Numbered from the stretch's first letter, positions 1 through 6,729 are shown. The stretch: 10,146 bases of DNA from Flavobacteriales bacterium UBA6165 (GCA_002422285.1 DIUF01000118.1:1-10146); one strand, 5' to 3'. Numbers and translations: made by a program. The notes: a model not told the origin generated them from the letters alone.

Positions 1-650
1 CCACCCAAATACTTCACAACTCCCACTTCATCAGGACTTTGCAAAACATCAGACGCTATATTCCTTGATTGTAGAAAGAGCTCTGTAGTTCTACCAAAAC
101 AAGCCACTTGCTGATGGGGATGAATCTGATTCTTTTCCAAATAAGCCGCTGCATTTGAGGGACTGGAAAAAATGAGGATATCGGGGATTGGCTCAAATGC
201 TTTTGATTGGGGAACGGTTTTGTAAATCACAACTTCCTGATATTGCTCTTTTTCCAAGACTTTTTGCACAGAGCGATTGGAAATATTGGAAACTGGGAAA
301 AGCACAGCGCGCTTGCCCAACCAAGATTTGAATGCCGCAGCTACTTCGTCGGGATTTGTTGCATCTTTTCCGAAAAATGAAACCTGAAATCCAAGAGTTT
401 CGATGTGGTTTTTTGTTCCAGCGCCGATACATGCTATTTCTTGGGTGCTTTCAATAGTTTCTTGAGCTGTGAAAAAGTCAAAGGAGCGGGGCGAAGTAAA
501 GAAAATGACGTCGGCTTTTTTCTCAGCCAAGTGGAAGGGAATTGCTTCAAACGTTATAAGAGATTGAGCTAACAGTTGGAAGCCGTTTTCCGAGCAAAAC
601 TGTTGTATTTGCTGGGCTTTTGTTGCTTTTCGACTGTAGAAAATCAACAT
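1..650 (-). CDS. hemD: Uroporphyrinogen-III synthase, 3' end cut by window edge
   Basis: A minus-strand frame opens with ATG at 650 and stays open to base 1, giving 216 residues without a stop. The family is usually about 220-260 residues, so only the last few codons should be missing. The enzyme closes hydroxymethylbilane to uroporphyrinogen III while inverting ring D, in the cytoplasm. Visible family-like elements are the N-terminal Tyr-Ser-Arg start of the first Rossmann-like lobe (residues 5-7), FFTSPRS (50-56), the CIGAGT strand-turn (74-79) and FSSPSNAAAY (161-170), which matches the 'TSPS.' motif of the second lobe. HemD is poorly conserved, so the call also rests on context: it starts 5 bases after the hemC stop, third in a hemA-hemC-hemD operon. 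I see no frameshift. Confidence 0.88.
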   Translation of the reverse strand, partial: MLIFYSRKATKAQQIQQFCSENGFQLLAQSLITFEAIPFHLAEKKADVIFFTSPRSFDFFTAQETIESTQEIACIGAGTKNHIETLGFQVSFFGKDATNPDEVAAAFKSWLGKRAVLFPVSNISNRSVQKVLEKEQYQEVVIYKTVPQSKAFEPIPDILIFSSPSNAAAYLEKNQIHPHQQVACFGRTTELFLQSRNIASDVLQSPDEVGVVKYLG

Positions 651-655
651 GGCGC

Positions 656-1543
656 TTATGGTTTTTGAATCGCGTTCACGATGTTTTGAATTTCTGCTTC
701 CGTCTCAGGAAAATCAAAGCGATAGAGCTGTGAGGCCTCTAGATTATTTTTCGTGAAACTCACAAAAACATCGTTATTATTCGGACAATAAGCGCCCAAA
801 GGCAATTGACAGCCGCCATCTAGTAGATTCAAAATCTTGCGTTCCACATGGATGCGTTTTTTCACGCTGTCGCTGTTTAAATGAGCGAGTATTTCCATCA
901 GATGTGTATCACTTTCACGGATTTGTAAAGCCAAAACGCCTTGCGCGGGACAAGGAACAAATGCAGTTGGGTCAAATTCCACCACTTCAAATTCTGACAA
1001 ATCAATTTCCAAGCGCAAAACACCGGCGTGGGCAAGCACAATGGCATCGTATTGTCCATCTCGAAGTTTTTGAATACGAGTGGGCACATTGCCGCGTAAA
1101 TCTTGCACATTTACATCGCCCAACAAACGAAAAAGCTGTGTTCTTCTGCGCGCTGATGAGGTACCAATGATGGCGCCATTTTTAACTTTGTAAGGAGCAG
1201 TTGTGTCAACAGATTCCCTGCGAACTAATAAAATATCTGTTGGATTTTCTCTTTCAGAAACAGCAGCCACAACCAATCCAGCAGGCGATGTTGTTTCCAA
1301 ATCTTTATGAGAATGCACAGCTAAATCGATGCTTTTGTCTAAAAGTGCCGTTTCAATTTCTTTGGTGAAAAAGCCCTTTCCCTCCATTTTATCAAAGCTC
1401 AAATGTTGGATTTGGTCGCCTTGTGTTTTGATGATTTTGATTTCAACTTCGCAATTCAAACTTTCCAATTGCGCTTTCACATGATAGGCTTGCCACAAAG
1501 CCAAATCGCTGCCTCGTGAACCGATGATTATTTTTGTTGACAT
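656..1543 (-). CDS. hemC: Hydroxymethylbilane synthase (porphobilinogen deaminase)
   Basis: A 295-residue cytoplasmic enzyme that condenses four porphobilinogens into hydroxymethylbilane. The N-terminus (IIIGSRGSDLALWQA, 5-19) is the standard opening. HSHKD (77-81) carries the catalytic aspartate (Asp81), GTSSARRRTQ (127-136) and LRGNVPTR (149-156) carry the arginines that bind the growing chain, and AHAG..RL follows at 171-178. Cys245 in GGCQLPLGAY (243-252) is the expected attachment site of the dipyrromethane cofactor. All key residues are present and the length is close to that of other family members (about 300-315). It starts with ATG 20 bases after the hemA stop and ends 5 bases before hemD, so the three genes are very likely one transcript. 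No Shine-Dalgarno is evident, only an AT-rich TTTATTT directly before the ATG, as is common in Bacteroidota. Confidence 0.97.
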   Translation of the reverse strand: MSTKIIIGSRGSDLALWQAYHVKAQLESLNCEVEIKIIKTQGDQIQHLSFDKMEGKGFFTKEIETALLDKSIDLAVHSHKDLETTSPAGLVVAAVSERENPTDILLVRRESVDTTAPYKVKNGAIIGTSSARRRTQLFRLLGDVNVQDLRGNVPTRIQKLRDGQYDAIVLAHAGVLRLEIDLSEFEVVEFDPTAFVPCPAQGVLALQIRESDTHLMEILAHLNSDSVKKRIHVERKILNLLDGGCQLPLGAYCPNNNDVFVSFTKNNLEASQLYRFDFPETEAEIQNIVNAIQKP

Positions 1544-1563
1544 AAATAAAGGGGTGATTTTGC

Positions 1564-2784
1564 TTAATGTTGCACCAAAATTTCTTTCGCCATTTTCATA
1601 GGAACGGATAAATATTTCTTTTCCATGAAAGCCATCATTTTTTCGAGTACTTCGGTGGCTTTTGGATCAAGGGCTTCCAAATCTTTGGCAAACACGGCTT
1701 GAGCAGTAGCTCTGATTTCTCTAACTTTTTCAGGAACAGCGCGCATGGCAACTTCAACCTGACGTTCGCGATAAATTTTGTTGAATTCGGTCAATGCCTC
1801 ATCTAACATTTCCTGCACATGATGTGCTTCCTGAATTCGGCGTTGCAAATTGATTTCTGATATTTCCTTCAAATCGGAAACCGAAATATGTTTTACGTTG
1901 AATTGGTCAATCACTTCAGATGTTGTGTCACAAGGAATCGCCAAATCCACAATCACTTTTTTGTGTGAATCACCTTGCAGCAACGCTTCGTAAATTTCTC
2001 TGGTGATGATGGCTTCCTCAGAACCTGTACAGGTAATTAAGATATCAAAGCCGTTTTTGTGATTTGCCAATTCTGCTAAAGGGAATGCATTACCCCCAAC
2101 TTCGATTGCCAATTTTTCAGCATTTTGAATAGACCTATTATATATGGTAAAATTGGTGAATCCGTGTTTCAAAAGAAATTTACTGAAAGTGGTATTGGTT
2201 GAACCGGCGCCAACAATCAAGATGCGGGAGTCCAAAGGGAAAGCTGTGTCGCGCAATTTATTGTAAGCCAATGAAACGATAGAAACGGGATTGGTAGCAA
2301 TGGCTGTATGTGTATATACTTTCTTCGCTGTTTCAATGGTATGGCGCATCAAAATACGAATGGTGTCGCCAGTAAGTCCTAGTGCTCTACAATTTTCGAA
2401 AGCCGAGCGTACTTGGGTAATAATTTCGCGTTCACCAACGACCATAGAATCGATAGAAGTAGCCACGCGCAACATGTGGGTTACGGCTTCGGTTCCTTCA
2501 AAGTGCTGAGCTACATTTACAAAGTGATGCAAAAGTTCGGCCTCAAAATCTGAATAAAGAGTAGAAAGAAAATTCTGAATAAATGATTTGTCAACGAAAT
2601 CTTGGGTAACAAGCACAAATTCTACGCGGTTGCAAGTAGAAAGAAACATGATTTCGTCTAGCGCCAAATTGGTTTTGAGCGCATTTAAACGTTCGGAAAG
2701 CTGATCATCGCCAATGTGCAGCAAGCCAATGTTGTTGACTTCCAGGTTTTTATGGGTAAAAGCGATAACGTTGATATTGTTCAC
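1564..2784 (-). CDS. hemA: Glutamyl-tRNA reductase
   Basis: NADPH-dependent reductase that converts glutamyl-tRNA to glutamate-1-semialdehyde, the first committed and usually rate-limiting step of tetrapyrrole synthesis by the C5 route. I chose the GTG at 2784 (406 residues): the protein then begins MNNINVIAFTHK, aligning with the usual start of the family, and the nucleophilic cysteine of STCNR falls at residue 51, against Cys50 in E. coli. The frame also reaches a TTG at 2814, which would add ten residues (416); no in-frame ATG exists before the upstream stop. Other elements are GEREIITQVR (117-126), the glycine-rich nucleotide-binding loop IVGAGS (190-195), and a C-terminal helical region ending near MKMAKEILVQH that fits the dimerisation domain. 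It heads the hemA-hemC-hemD operon and diverges from rplM. A short out-of-frame ORF overlaps its start (see findings). Confidence 0.95.
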   Translation of the reverse strand: MNNINVIAFTHKNLEVNNIGLLHIGDDQLSERLNALKTNLALDEIMFLSTCNRVEFVLVTQDFVDKSFIQNFLSTLYSDFEAELLHHFVNVAQHFEGTEAVTHMLRVATSIDSMVVGEREIITQVRSAFENCRALGLTGDTIRILMRHTIETAKKVYTHTAIATNPVSIVSLAYNKLRDTAFPLDSRILIVGAGSTNTTFSKFLLKHGFTNFTIYNRSIQNAEKLAIEVGGNAFPLAELANHKNGFDILITCTGSEEAIITREIYEALLQGDSHKKVIVDLAIPCDTTSEVIDQFNVKHISVSDLKEISEINLQRRIQEAHHVQEMLDEALTEFNKIYRERQVEVAMRAVPEKVREIRATAQAVFAKDLEALDPKATEVLEKMMAFMEKKYLSVPMKMAKEILVQH

Positions 2785-2864
2785 AGCTTGATTTGAATTG
2801 CAATTCGAGTGCAAAATTCGCCATGAAGCCCCTTTAATTTGTCATAAAACTGTCAGAAAGGCTT

Positions 2865-2883
2865 ATTTATACTCGGTATAAAT
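2865..2883. promoter_or_regulatory. Perfect inverted repeat in hemA/rplM intergenic region
   Basis: Eight-base arms ATTTATAC and GTATAAAT are perfectly complementary around a TCG spacer. The site lies 80 bases upstream of the hemA GTG and about 120 bases upstream of the rplM -33 element, so it is placed to act on hemA. There is no T-tract on either side, which argues against a terminator. On the minus strand a weak -7-like TAATTTAT overlaps one arm. An operator for a dimeric regulator is an inference; chance AT-rich symmetry is the alternative. Confidence 0.35.
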
Positions 2884-3000
2884 TACACGACTAGCCTTTT
2901 ACGGAAAGCACCTTGTTTAAAAGTTAGGTTTTGAAATAAGGCAATCAGTTTGAATAAAATTGGGCTTACTGATGTTTTCAACATTTTTTTCAACTATTCT

Positions 3001-3032
3001 GTTGTGAATAAAAATAATTAGATATATCTTTG
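3001..3032 (+). promoter_or_regulatory. Bacteroidota-type promoter for rplM-rpsI operon
   Basis: TATCTTTG at 3025-3032 is an exact match to the Bacteroidota -7 consensus TAnnTTTG. A GTTG at 3001-3004 lies 20 bases upstream, where the -33 TTTG/TTG element is expected. Transcription should therefore start near 3037-3040, giving a leader of about 40 bases before the rplM GTG. The leader opens with a tiny possible hairpin, CCCA-AAAA-TGGG (3037-3048), of uncertain meaning. Confidence 0.75.
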
Positions 3033-3078
3033 CAGCCCCAAAAATGGGTAGTAGTGTTCTATATAAAGCATAAATAAC

Positions 3079-3534
3079 GTGAATACATTAAGTTACAGAA
3101 CTATTTCAGCCAACGCGGCTACTGCAGACAAGCAGTGGGTTTTGGTTGATGCCGAAGGTCAAGCATTAGGTCGTTTGGCATCTAAGGTTGCAAAGATTAT
3201 TCGTGGCAAACACAAGCCAAATTTCACTCCACATGTTGATTGTGGTGATAATGTGATTGTGATCAATGCTGAGAAAATTGAATTATCAGGAAAGAAAATG
3301 GAGGTGAAGGAGTATATCCGTCACACAGGTTATCCTGGTGGTCAGCGTTCTTTGCTTGCTAAGCAAGTTATGGAGAAGCATCCAGAGCGTTTGATCGAAA
3401 AGGCCGTTAAAGGTATGCTTCCTAAAAATCGTTTGGGAAGACAGTTGTATACAAATTTAAAAGTTGTTGTTGGTTCTGAACATAAGCACCAAGCACAACA
3501 ACCTACAACAATTAATTTAGACTCAATCAAATAG
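3079..3534 (+). CDS. rplM: 50S ribosomal protein L13
   Basis: A 151-residue large-subunit protein and early assembly protein that binds 23S rRNA. The opening MNTLSYRTISAN is the Bacteroidota form of L13, followed by the conserved core WVLVDAEGQALGRLASKVA (20-38), FTPHVDCGDNVIVINAEKI (49-67), TGYPGGQR (83-90), VKGMLPKNRLG (114-124) and the C-terminal EHKHQAQQP. The start is GTG, supported by the family N-terminus and by the promoter about 50 bases upstream. The stop is only two bases before the rpsI ATG, so the two proteins are almost certainly translationally coupled, as in most bacteria. The length is normal for the phylum. Confidence 0.98.
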   Translation: MNTLSYRTISANAATADKQWVLVDAEGQALGRLASKVAKIIRGKHKPNFTPHVDCGDNVIVINAEKIELSGKKMEVKEYIRHTGYPGGQRSLLAKQVMEKHPERLIEKAVKGMLPKNRLGRQLYTNLKVVVGSEHKHQAQQPTTINLDSIK

Positions 3535-3536
3535 TT

Positions 3537-3923
3537 ATGGAAGTTATAAACGCATTAGGAAGAAGAAAAACTTCAGTTGCTCGCGTTTACTTGTCAAAAG
3601 GCACAGGTAATGTTGTGGTTAACAAAAAAGATTACAAGGAGTTTTTCCCTGTAGATACGCTTCAAGCAAAAATACAGCGTCCATTTGAGTTGACAAATAC
3701 TCTGAATCAGTTTGATGTTAAAGTAAATGTTGACGGAGGAGGGTTCAATGGTCAAGCAGAAGCAATTCGTTTAGGTATATCTAGAGCTTTAGTAGAGTTA
3801 GATCCTGAATTCAAAACGTTGCTCAAGTCTGAAGGTTTAATGACACGCGACCCAAGAATGGTGGAGCGTAAGAAGCCAGGTCAGCCAAAAGCCCGTAAGA
3901 AATTCCAGTTTAGTAAACGTTAA
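3537..3923 (+). CDS. rpsI: 30S ribosomal protein S9
   Basis: A 128-residue small-subunit protein whose C-terminal tail reaches the P-site tRNA. Diagnostic sequence is GRRKTSVARVYL (8-19), VNVDGGGFNGQAEAIRLGISRAL (63-85), the MTRDPRMVERKKPGQPKARKKFQFSKR terminus with its strongly basic tail ending in the invariant Ser-Lys-Arg. The length is at the usual family size of about 128-130. It starts two bases after rplM in the conserved rplM-rpsI pair. No T-tracted hairpin follows it, so transcription likely continues into rpsB about 100 bases on. The T-run after the stop (3928-3934) has no stem in front of it. Confidence 0.98.
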   Translation: MEVINALGRRKTSVARVYLSKGTGNVVVNKKDYKEFFPVDTLQAKIQRPFELTNTLNQFDVKVNVDGGGFNGQAEAIRLGISRALVELDPEFKTLLKSEGLMTRDPRMVERKKPGQPKARKKFQFSKR

Positions 3924-3938
3924 TATCCTTTTTTGGCG

Positions 3939-4010
3939 ATTGTTTAGTATCTAAGCTAGACGGAATCGAGTATCTCCGTCTGTGCTGACATCTAAAAGAA
4001 GGTAAACAAT
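3939..4010 (+). ncRNA. Candidate structured RNA leader of rpsB
   Basis: In the 100-base gap between rpsI and rpsB, an outer 8-bp helix can form between 3939-3946 (AUUGUUUA) and 4003-4010 (UAAACAAU). It encloses a strong hairpin: AGACGGA (3958-3964) pairs perfectly with UCCGUCU (3975-3981) around a ten-base loop, extended by a U-G pair and AGC (3954-3956) with GCU (3984-3986) across one bulged base. A short UCU/AGA helix is possible between the two. The hairpin is not followed by a T-run, so it is not a standard terminator. The whole element ends 13 bases before the rpsB ATG. S2 represses its own mRNA through a leader in gammaproteobacteria; that this is an analogous site is inference, and the outer helix is AT-rich and could be fortuitous. 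Confidence 0.4.
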
Positions 4011-4023
4011 AAATAAAGTAAAA

Positions 4024-4929
4024 ATGTCAAAAGTAAGTTTCGAACAATTATTAGAAGCAGGTGTACATTTTGGTCACCTAAAAAGAAAATGGAACCCGAA
4101 AATGGCTCCTTTCATTTTCGATGAAAGAAAAGGTATTCACATCATCGATTTGAATAAAACGGTAGCAAAATTGGAAATAGCTGGTTCAGCTATGAAGCAA
4201 ATTGCAAAAAGCGGAAAGAAAATTCTTTTCGTTGCTACTAAAAAGCAAGCAAAAGACATTATCGCAGATGGTGCGGCTTCAGTGAACATGCCTTATGTTA
4301 CTGAGCGTTGGACTGGCGGTATGTTGACAAACTTTGCTACAACGCGCAAGTCTATTCGCAAGATGACCAACATCGACAAGATGCAAACAGATGGTACTTG
4401 GGAGACCTTAAACAAACGCGAACGTCTTTTCAAAACTCGTCAGCGTGAGAAGTTGGAAAAGAACTTTGGTTCGATTGCCGATATGTCTCGTCTACCAGCG
4501 GCTCTTTTTATTGTTGACGTAATGAATGAAGAGATTGCTGTTCTTGAGGCAATTCGTTTGGGTATCCCAACATTCGCGATGGTAGATACAAATTCTGATC
4601 CGTCTATGGTAGATTTCGCTATTCCTGCTAATGACGATGCAAGCAAATCTATTGGTGCTATTACTGATTATTTGGTGGCATGTATTAAAGAAGGACTAGA
4701 GGAGAGAAAGGCAGGTAAAGATAAAGGTGAAGAATCTGAAGACGAATCAAACGATGGCGCTACAGGCGAAGCGGGTGAAGCGAAAAAAGTTTCAAGGACA
4801 CGCACTAAGAAAGTTGAATTAACAGATGAGGTTGAAGTAGAAGCTTCAACGGAAGAAGTTGCCGCAGTGGAGGTTAGCGTTGAGGAAGAAGTTGAATCTG
4901 CTGACGAGACTGAAGAAACAGCTGAATAA
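4024..4929 (+). CDS. rpsB: 30S ribosomal protein S2 with long acidic C-terminal tail
   Basis: A 301-residue small-subunit protein. The canonical S2 body spans about residues 1-228: LLEAGVHFGHLKRKWNPKM (9-27), FIFDERKGIHIIDL (30-43), FVATKKQAK (69-77), ERWTGGMLTNF (94-104), LPAALFIVDV (157-166), AIRLGIPTFAMVDTNSDP (176-193) and the final ITDYLVACI helix (213-221). Residues about 229-301 form a low-complexity extension rich in Glu, Ala, Thr and Val with a basic patch KKVSRTRTKK (254-263). S2 is usually 230-260 residues, so the tail is an addition with no catalytic or RNA-binding motif that I recognise. The frame and codon use continue unbroken, arguing against a frameshift. The ATG is preceded by an A-rich stretch rather than a clear Shine-Dalgarno. 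It is paired with tsf, as in most bacteria, but a terminator separates them. Confidence 0.98.
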   Translation: MSKVSFEQLLEAGVHFGHLKRKWNPKMAPFIFDERKGIHIIDLNKTVAKLEIAGSAMKQIAKSGKKILFVATKKQAKDIIADGAASVNMPYVTERWTGGMLTNFATTRKSIRKMTNIDKMQTDGTWETLNKRERLFKTRQREKLEKNFGSIADMSRLPAALFIVDVMNEEIAVLEAIRLGIPTFAMVDTNSDPSMVDFAIPANDDASKSIGAITDYLVACIKEGLEERKAGKDKGEESEDESNDGATGEAGEAKKVSRTRTKKVELTDEVEVEASTEEVAAVEVSVEEEVESADETEETAE

Positions 4930-4934
4930 TTTTG

Positions 4935-4958
4935 AAAACGCTCGTAAGAGCGTTTTTT
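4935..4958 (+). terminator. Intrinsic terminator between rpsB and tsf
   Basis: AAAACGCTC (4935-4943) and GAGCGTTTT (4948-4956) form a perfect 9-bp stem around a GTAA (GNRA-type) tetraloop, ending in a run of six T (4953-4958). It begins five bases after the rpsB stop. I see no convincing TAnnTTTG promoter between it and the tsf ATG at 4992, so it most likely works as a partial terminator. Confidence 0.85.
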
Positions 4959-4991
4959 ATATACAAATTGTCAAAATTTAAATTTTAAGAT

Positions 4992-5825
4992 ATGTCAATT
5001 ACTGCATCACAAGTAAATGAATTAAGAAAAAAGACCGGTGCCGGCATGATGGATTGCAAAAACGCATTGGTTGAATCAAATGGCGATATGGAGCAAGCAA
5101 TTGATTTGCTTCGTAAGAAAGGTCAAAAAATTGCTGCTAAAAGAGGAGATAACGAAGCTAGAGAAGGCTTGGTTTTCGCAGAAGCGAGCGCTGATGGTTC
5201 TTTCGGTGTTTTGTTGGCCTTGAACTGTGAAACAGATTTCGTTGCTAAGAATGATGATTTCAGAAACTTCGTACAATCTTTGGTAAATATCGCCTTGACA
5301 AACAAAGCTGAATCTGCTGAAGCATTGAAAGCTATGAAATATGACGATAAGCTTACCGTTGAAGAGAAAATTGTTGAGCAAATTGGTGTAATCGGCGAGA
5401 AATTGGATTTGTCTAAATATGAATTGGTTTCTGCCTCTCAAGTTGTTCCTTACAACCACCCAGGCAATCAATTGGCTACTTTAGTGGCTTTGAACAAAGC
5501 GGGTGATGTTTCTGAAAACGCTGGAAAGCAAGTAGCGATGCAAGTTGCTGCAATGAATCCAATCGCTTTGAACGCGGAGGGTGTTGATGCTGATACAATC
5601 CAACGTGAAATTGAAATCGGAAAAGAATTGGCCATCCAAGAAGGTAAGCCTGCTGATATGGCTGAGAAAATCGCTGAAGGTCGTTTGGGCAAGTTCTTCA
5701 AAGAAAACACTTTGTTGAGCCAGCCATTTGTTCGCGACAACAAATTGACTGTTGAGCAATTCTTGAAACAAGAAGACAAAGAGCTAACGGTTGTTGATTT
5801 TAAGCGAGTAGCTTTAAGTAATTAA
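4992..5825 (+). CDS. tsf: Translation elongation factor Ts
   Basis: A 277-residue guanine-nucleotide exchange factor that releases GDP from EF-Tu in the cytoplasm. The N-terminal UBA-like domain is complete: ASQVNELRKKTGAGMMDCK (5-23) with NALVESNGDMEQAIDLLRKKG (24-44). The EF-Tu-contacting motif CETDFVAKN, containing the conserved TDFVA (81-85), follows. The two core subdomains run to the end, with PYNHPGNQLATLVAL (about 154-168) and the late KFFKENTLLSQPFV segment (about 234-247), typical of the family. The length is close to the usual 275-300. The upstream region is AT-rich with no Shine-Dalgarno. It lies 62 bases after rpsB, beyond an intrinsic terminator, and is itself followed by a second terminator. 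Confidence 0.98.
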   Translation: MSITASQVNELRKKTGAGMMDCKNALVESNGDMEQAIDLLRKKGQKIAAKRGDNEAREGLVFAEASADGSFGVLLALNCETDFVAKNDDFRNFVQSLVNIALTNKAESAEALKAMKYDDKLTVEEKIVEQIGVIGEKLDLSKYELVSASQVVPYNHPGNQLATLVALNKAGDVSENAGKQVAMQVAAMNPIALNAEGVDADTIQREIEIGKELAIQEGKPADMAEKIAEGRLGKFFKENTLLSQPFVRDNKLTVEQFLKQEDKELTVVDFKRVALSN

Positions 5826-5831
5826 TATTTG

Positions 5832-5861
5832 AAGAGAGAATTTCGGTTCTCTCTTTTTTTT
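5832..5861 (+). terminator. Intrinsic terminator between tsf and pyrH
   Basis: AAGAGAGAA (5832-5840) pairs with TTCTCTCTT (5847-5855) around a TTTCGG loop, followed by an uninterrupted T-run through 5861. It starts six bases after the tsf stop and ends only 13 bases before the pyrH GTG. There is therefore no room for a separate promoter after it; pyrH must depend on readthrough or on a promoter inside or before the hairpin. Confidence 0.88.
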
Positions 5862-5874
5862 ATCCCATTGTGAC

Positions 5875-6579
5875 GTGAAATATAAAAGAATCCTTTTGAA
5901 GTTGAGTGGTGAAGCACTCATGGGCGAAAAGCAGTTTGGCATCGACAACTCGCGTTTGAGCATATATGCCCAGCAAGTGAAAGAAGTTGTGGACGCTGGC
6001 ATTGAAGTAGCCATTGTGATTGGTGGTGGAAATATATTTCGCGGTGTTCAAGCCGAACAAGGGGGCATGGACCGCACTCATGGCGATTATATGGGCATGT
6101 TGGCTACCATGATCAACAGCATGGCGCTTCAGTCGGCTTTGGAAGCAGTAGGTCTTGAAACACGTTTGCAATCGGCTATCGAAATGCAACAAATCTGTGA
6201 GCCGTACATCCGCAGAAAAGCCGTTCGCCACTTGGAAAAAGGGCGTGTGGTTATTTTTGGCGCAGGTACCGGAAATCCATTTTTCACAACAGATTCTGCA
6301 GCATCTTTGCGTGCCATTGAAATTGATGCTGATGTAATCCTTAAAGGAACACGCGTGGATGGCATCTACACAGCCGACCCAGAAAAGGACCCCAATGCTG
6401 TGAAATTCGACACCATTTCTTTTGATGAGGTTTATGAAAAGAACCTCAACGTGATGGATTTGACGGCTTTCACACTTTGCAAAGAAAACAATTTGCCTAT
6501 CATCGTTTTTGATATGAACAAAGAAGGCAATTTGAAGCGCTTGGTTGAGGGTGAAGCTGTTGGCACAATTGTGAAGTAG
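5875..6579 (+). CDS. pyrH: UMP kinase (uridylate kinase)
   Basis: A 234-residue amino-acid-kinase-fold enzyme that phosphorylates UMP to UDP with ATP, the bacterial route to UTP and CTP; it acts as a cytoplasmic hexamer. Visible motifs are LLKLSGEAL (7-15), the phosphate-binding loop IGGGNIFRG (49-57), the UMP-contacting GDYMGMLATMIN (70-81), GAGTGNPFFTTDSAA (129-143) and the ATP-site RVDGIYTADPEKDP (160-173), with LTAF (196-199). The start is GTG at 5875, fixed by the family N-terminus (MKYKRILLKLSG) and by the terminator just upstream. The length is normal (about 235-245). It sits after tsf, as in many bacteria, but the usual next gene frr (ribosome recycling factor) is not downstream here. 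Confidence 0.97.
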   Translation: MKYKRILLKLSGEALMGEKQFGIDNSRLSIYAQQVKEVVDAGIEVAIVIGGGNIFRGVQAEQGGMDRTHGDYMGMLATMINSMALQSALEAVGLETRLQSAIEMQQICEPYIRRKAVRHLEKGRVVIFGAGTGNPFFTTDSAASLRAIEIDADVILKGTRVDGIYTADPEKDPNAVKFDTISFDEVYEKNLNVMDLTAFTLCKENNLPIIVFDMNKEGNLKRLVEGEAVGTIVK

Positions 6580-6659
6580 GTGGTTTGATTTGAAAAGATC
6601 ACAGTTTGCATTTCTAATCTAACAAGTTGATATCCCCCTTTCCCAATCCAATTTTTCAC

Positions 6660-6696
6660 TATTTTTGTTCTTACGTGTAATGTGGCATATATATTG
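6660..6696 (+). promoter_or_regulatory. Possible promoter for the exported-protein/uvrB pair
   Basis: The 150 bases between pyrH and the next gene contain two -7-like sequences: TATTTTTG (6660-6667), an exact TAnnTTTG with no good -33 partner, and TATATTG (6690-6696), with a TTTG at 6664-6667 placed 22 bases upstream. The second falls inside an imperfect GGCA...TGCC symmetry (6684-6698). No intrinsic terminator for pyrH was found here. Placement is uncertain. Confidence 0.35.
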
Positions 6697-6729
6697 CCCG
6701 TTATTTGTACCTGCTAAAGAACATCTCCT

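Noticed and set aside
193..432. 79-residue minus-strand ORF
   Set aside because: It lies inside hemD in another frame; the hemD frame is open from 650 to base 1 and has family motifs, this one does not.
3928..3934. T-run after rpsI as a terminator
   Set aside because: No stem-loop precedes it; the nearby hairpin is downstream and lacks its own T-tract.
5076..5471. 131-residue minus-strand ORF within tsf
   Set aside because: Shadow of the strongly biased tsf codon usage; tsf itself is unambiguous.
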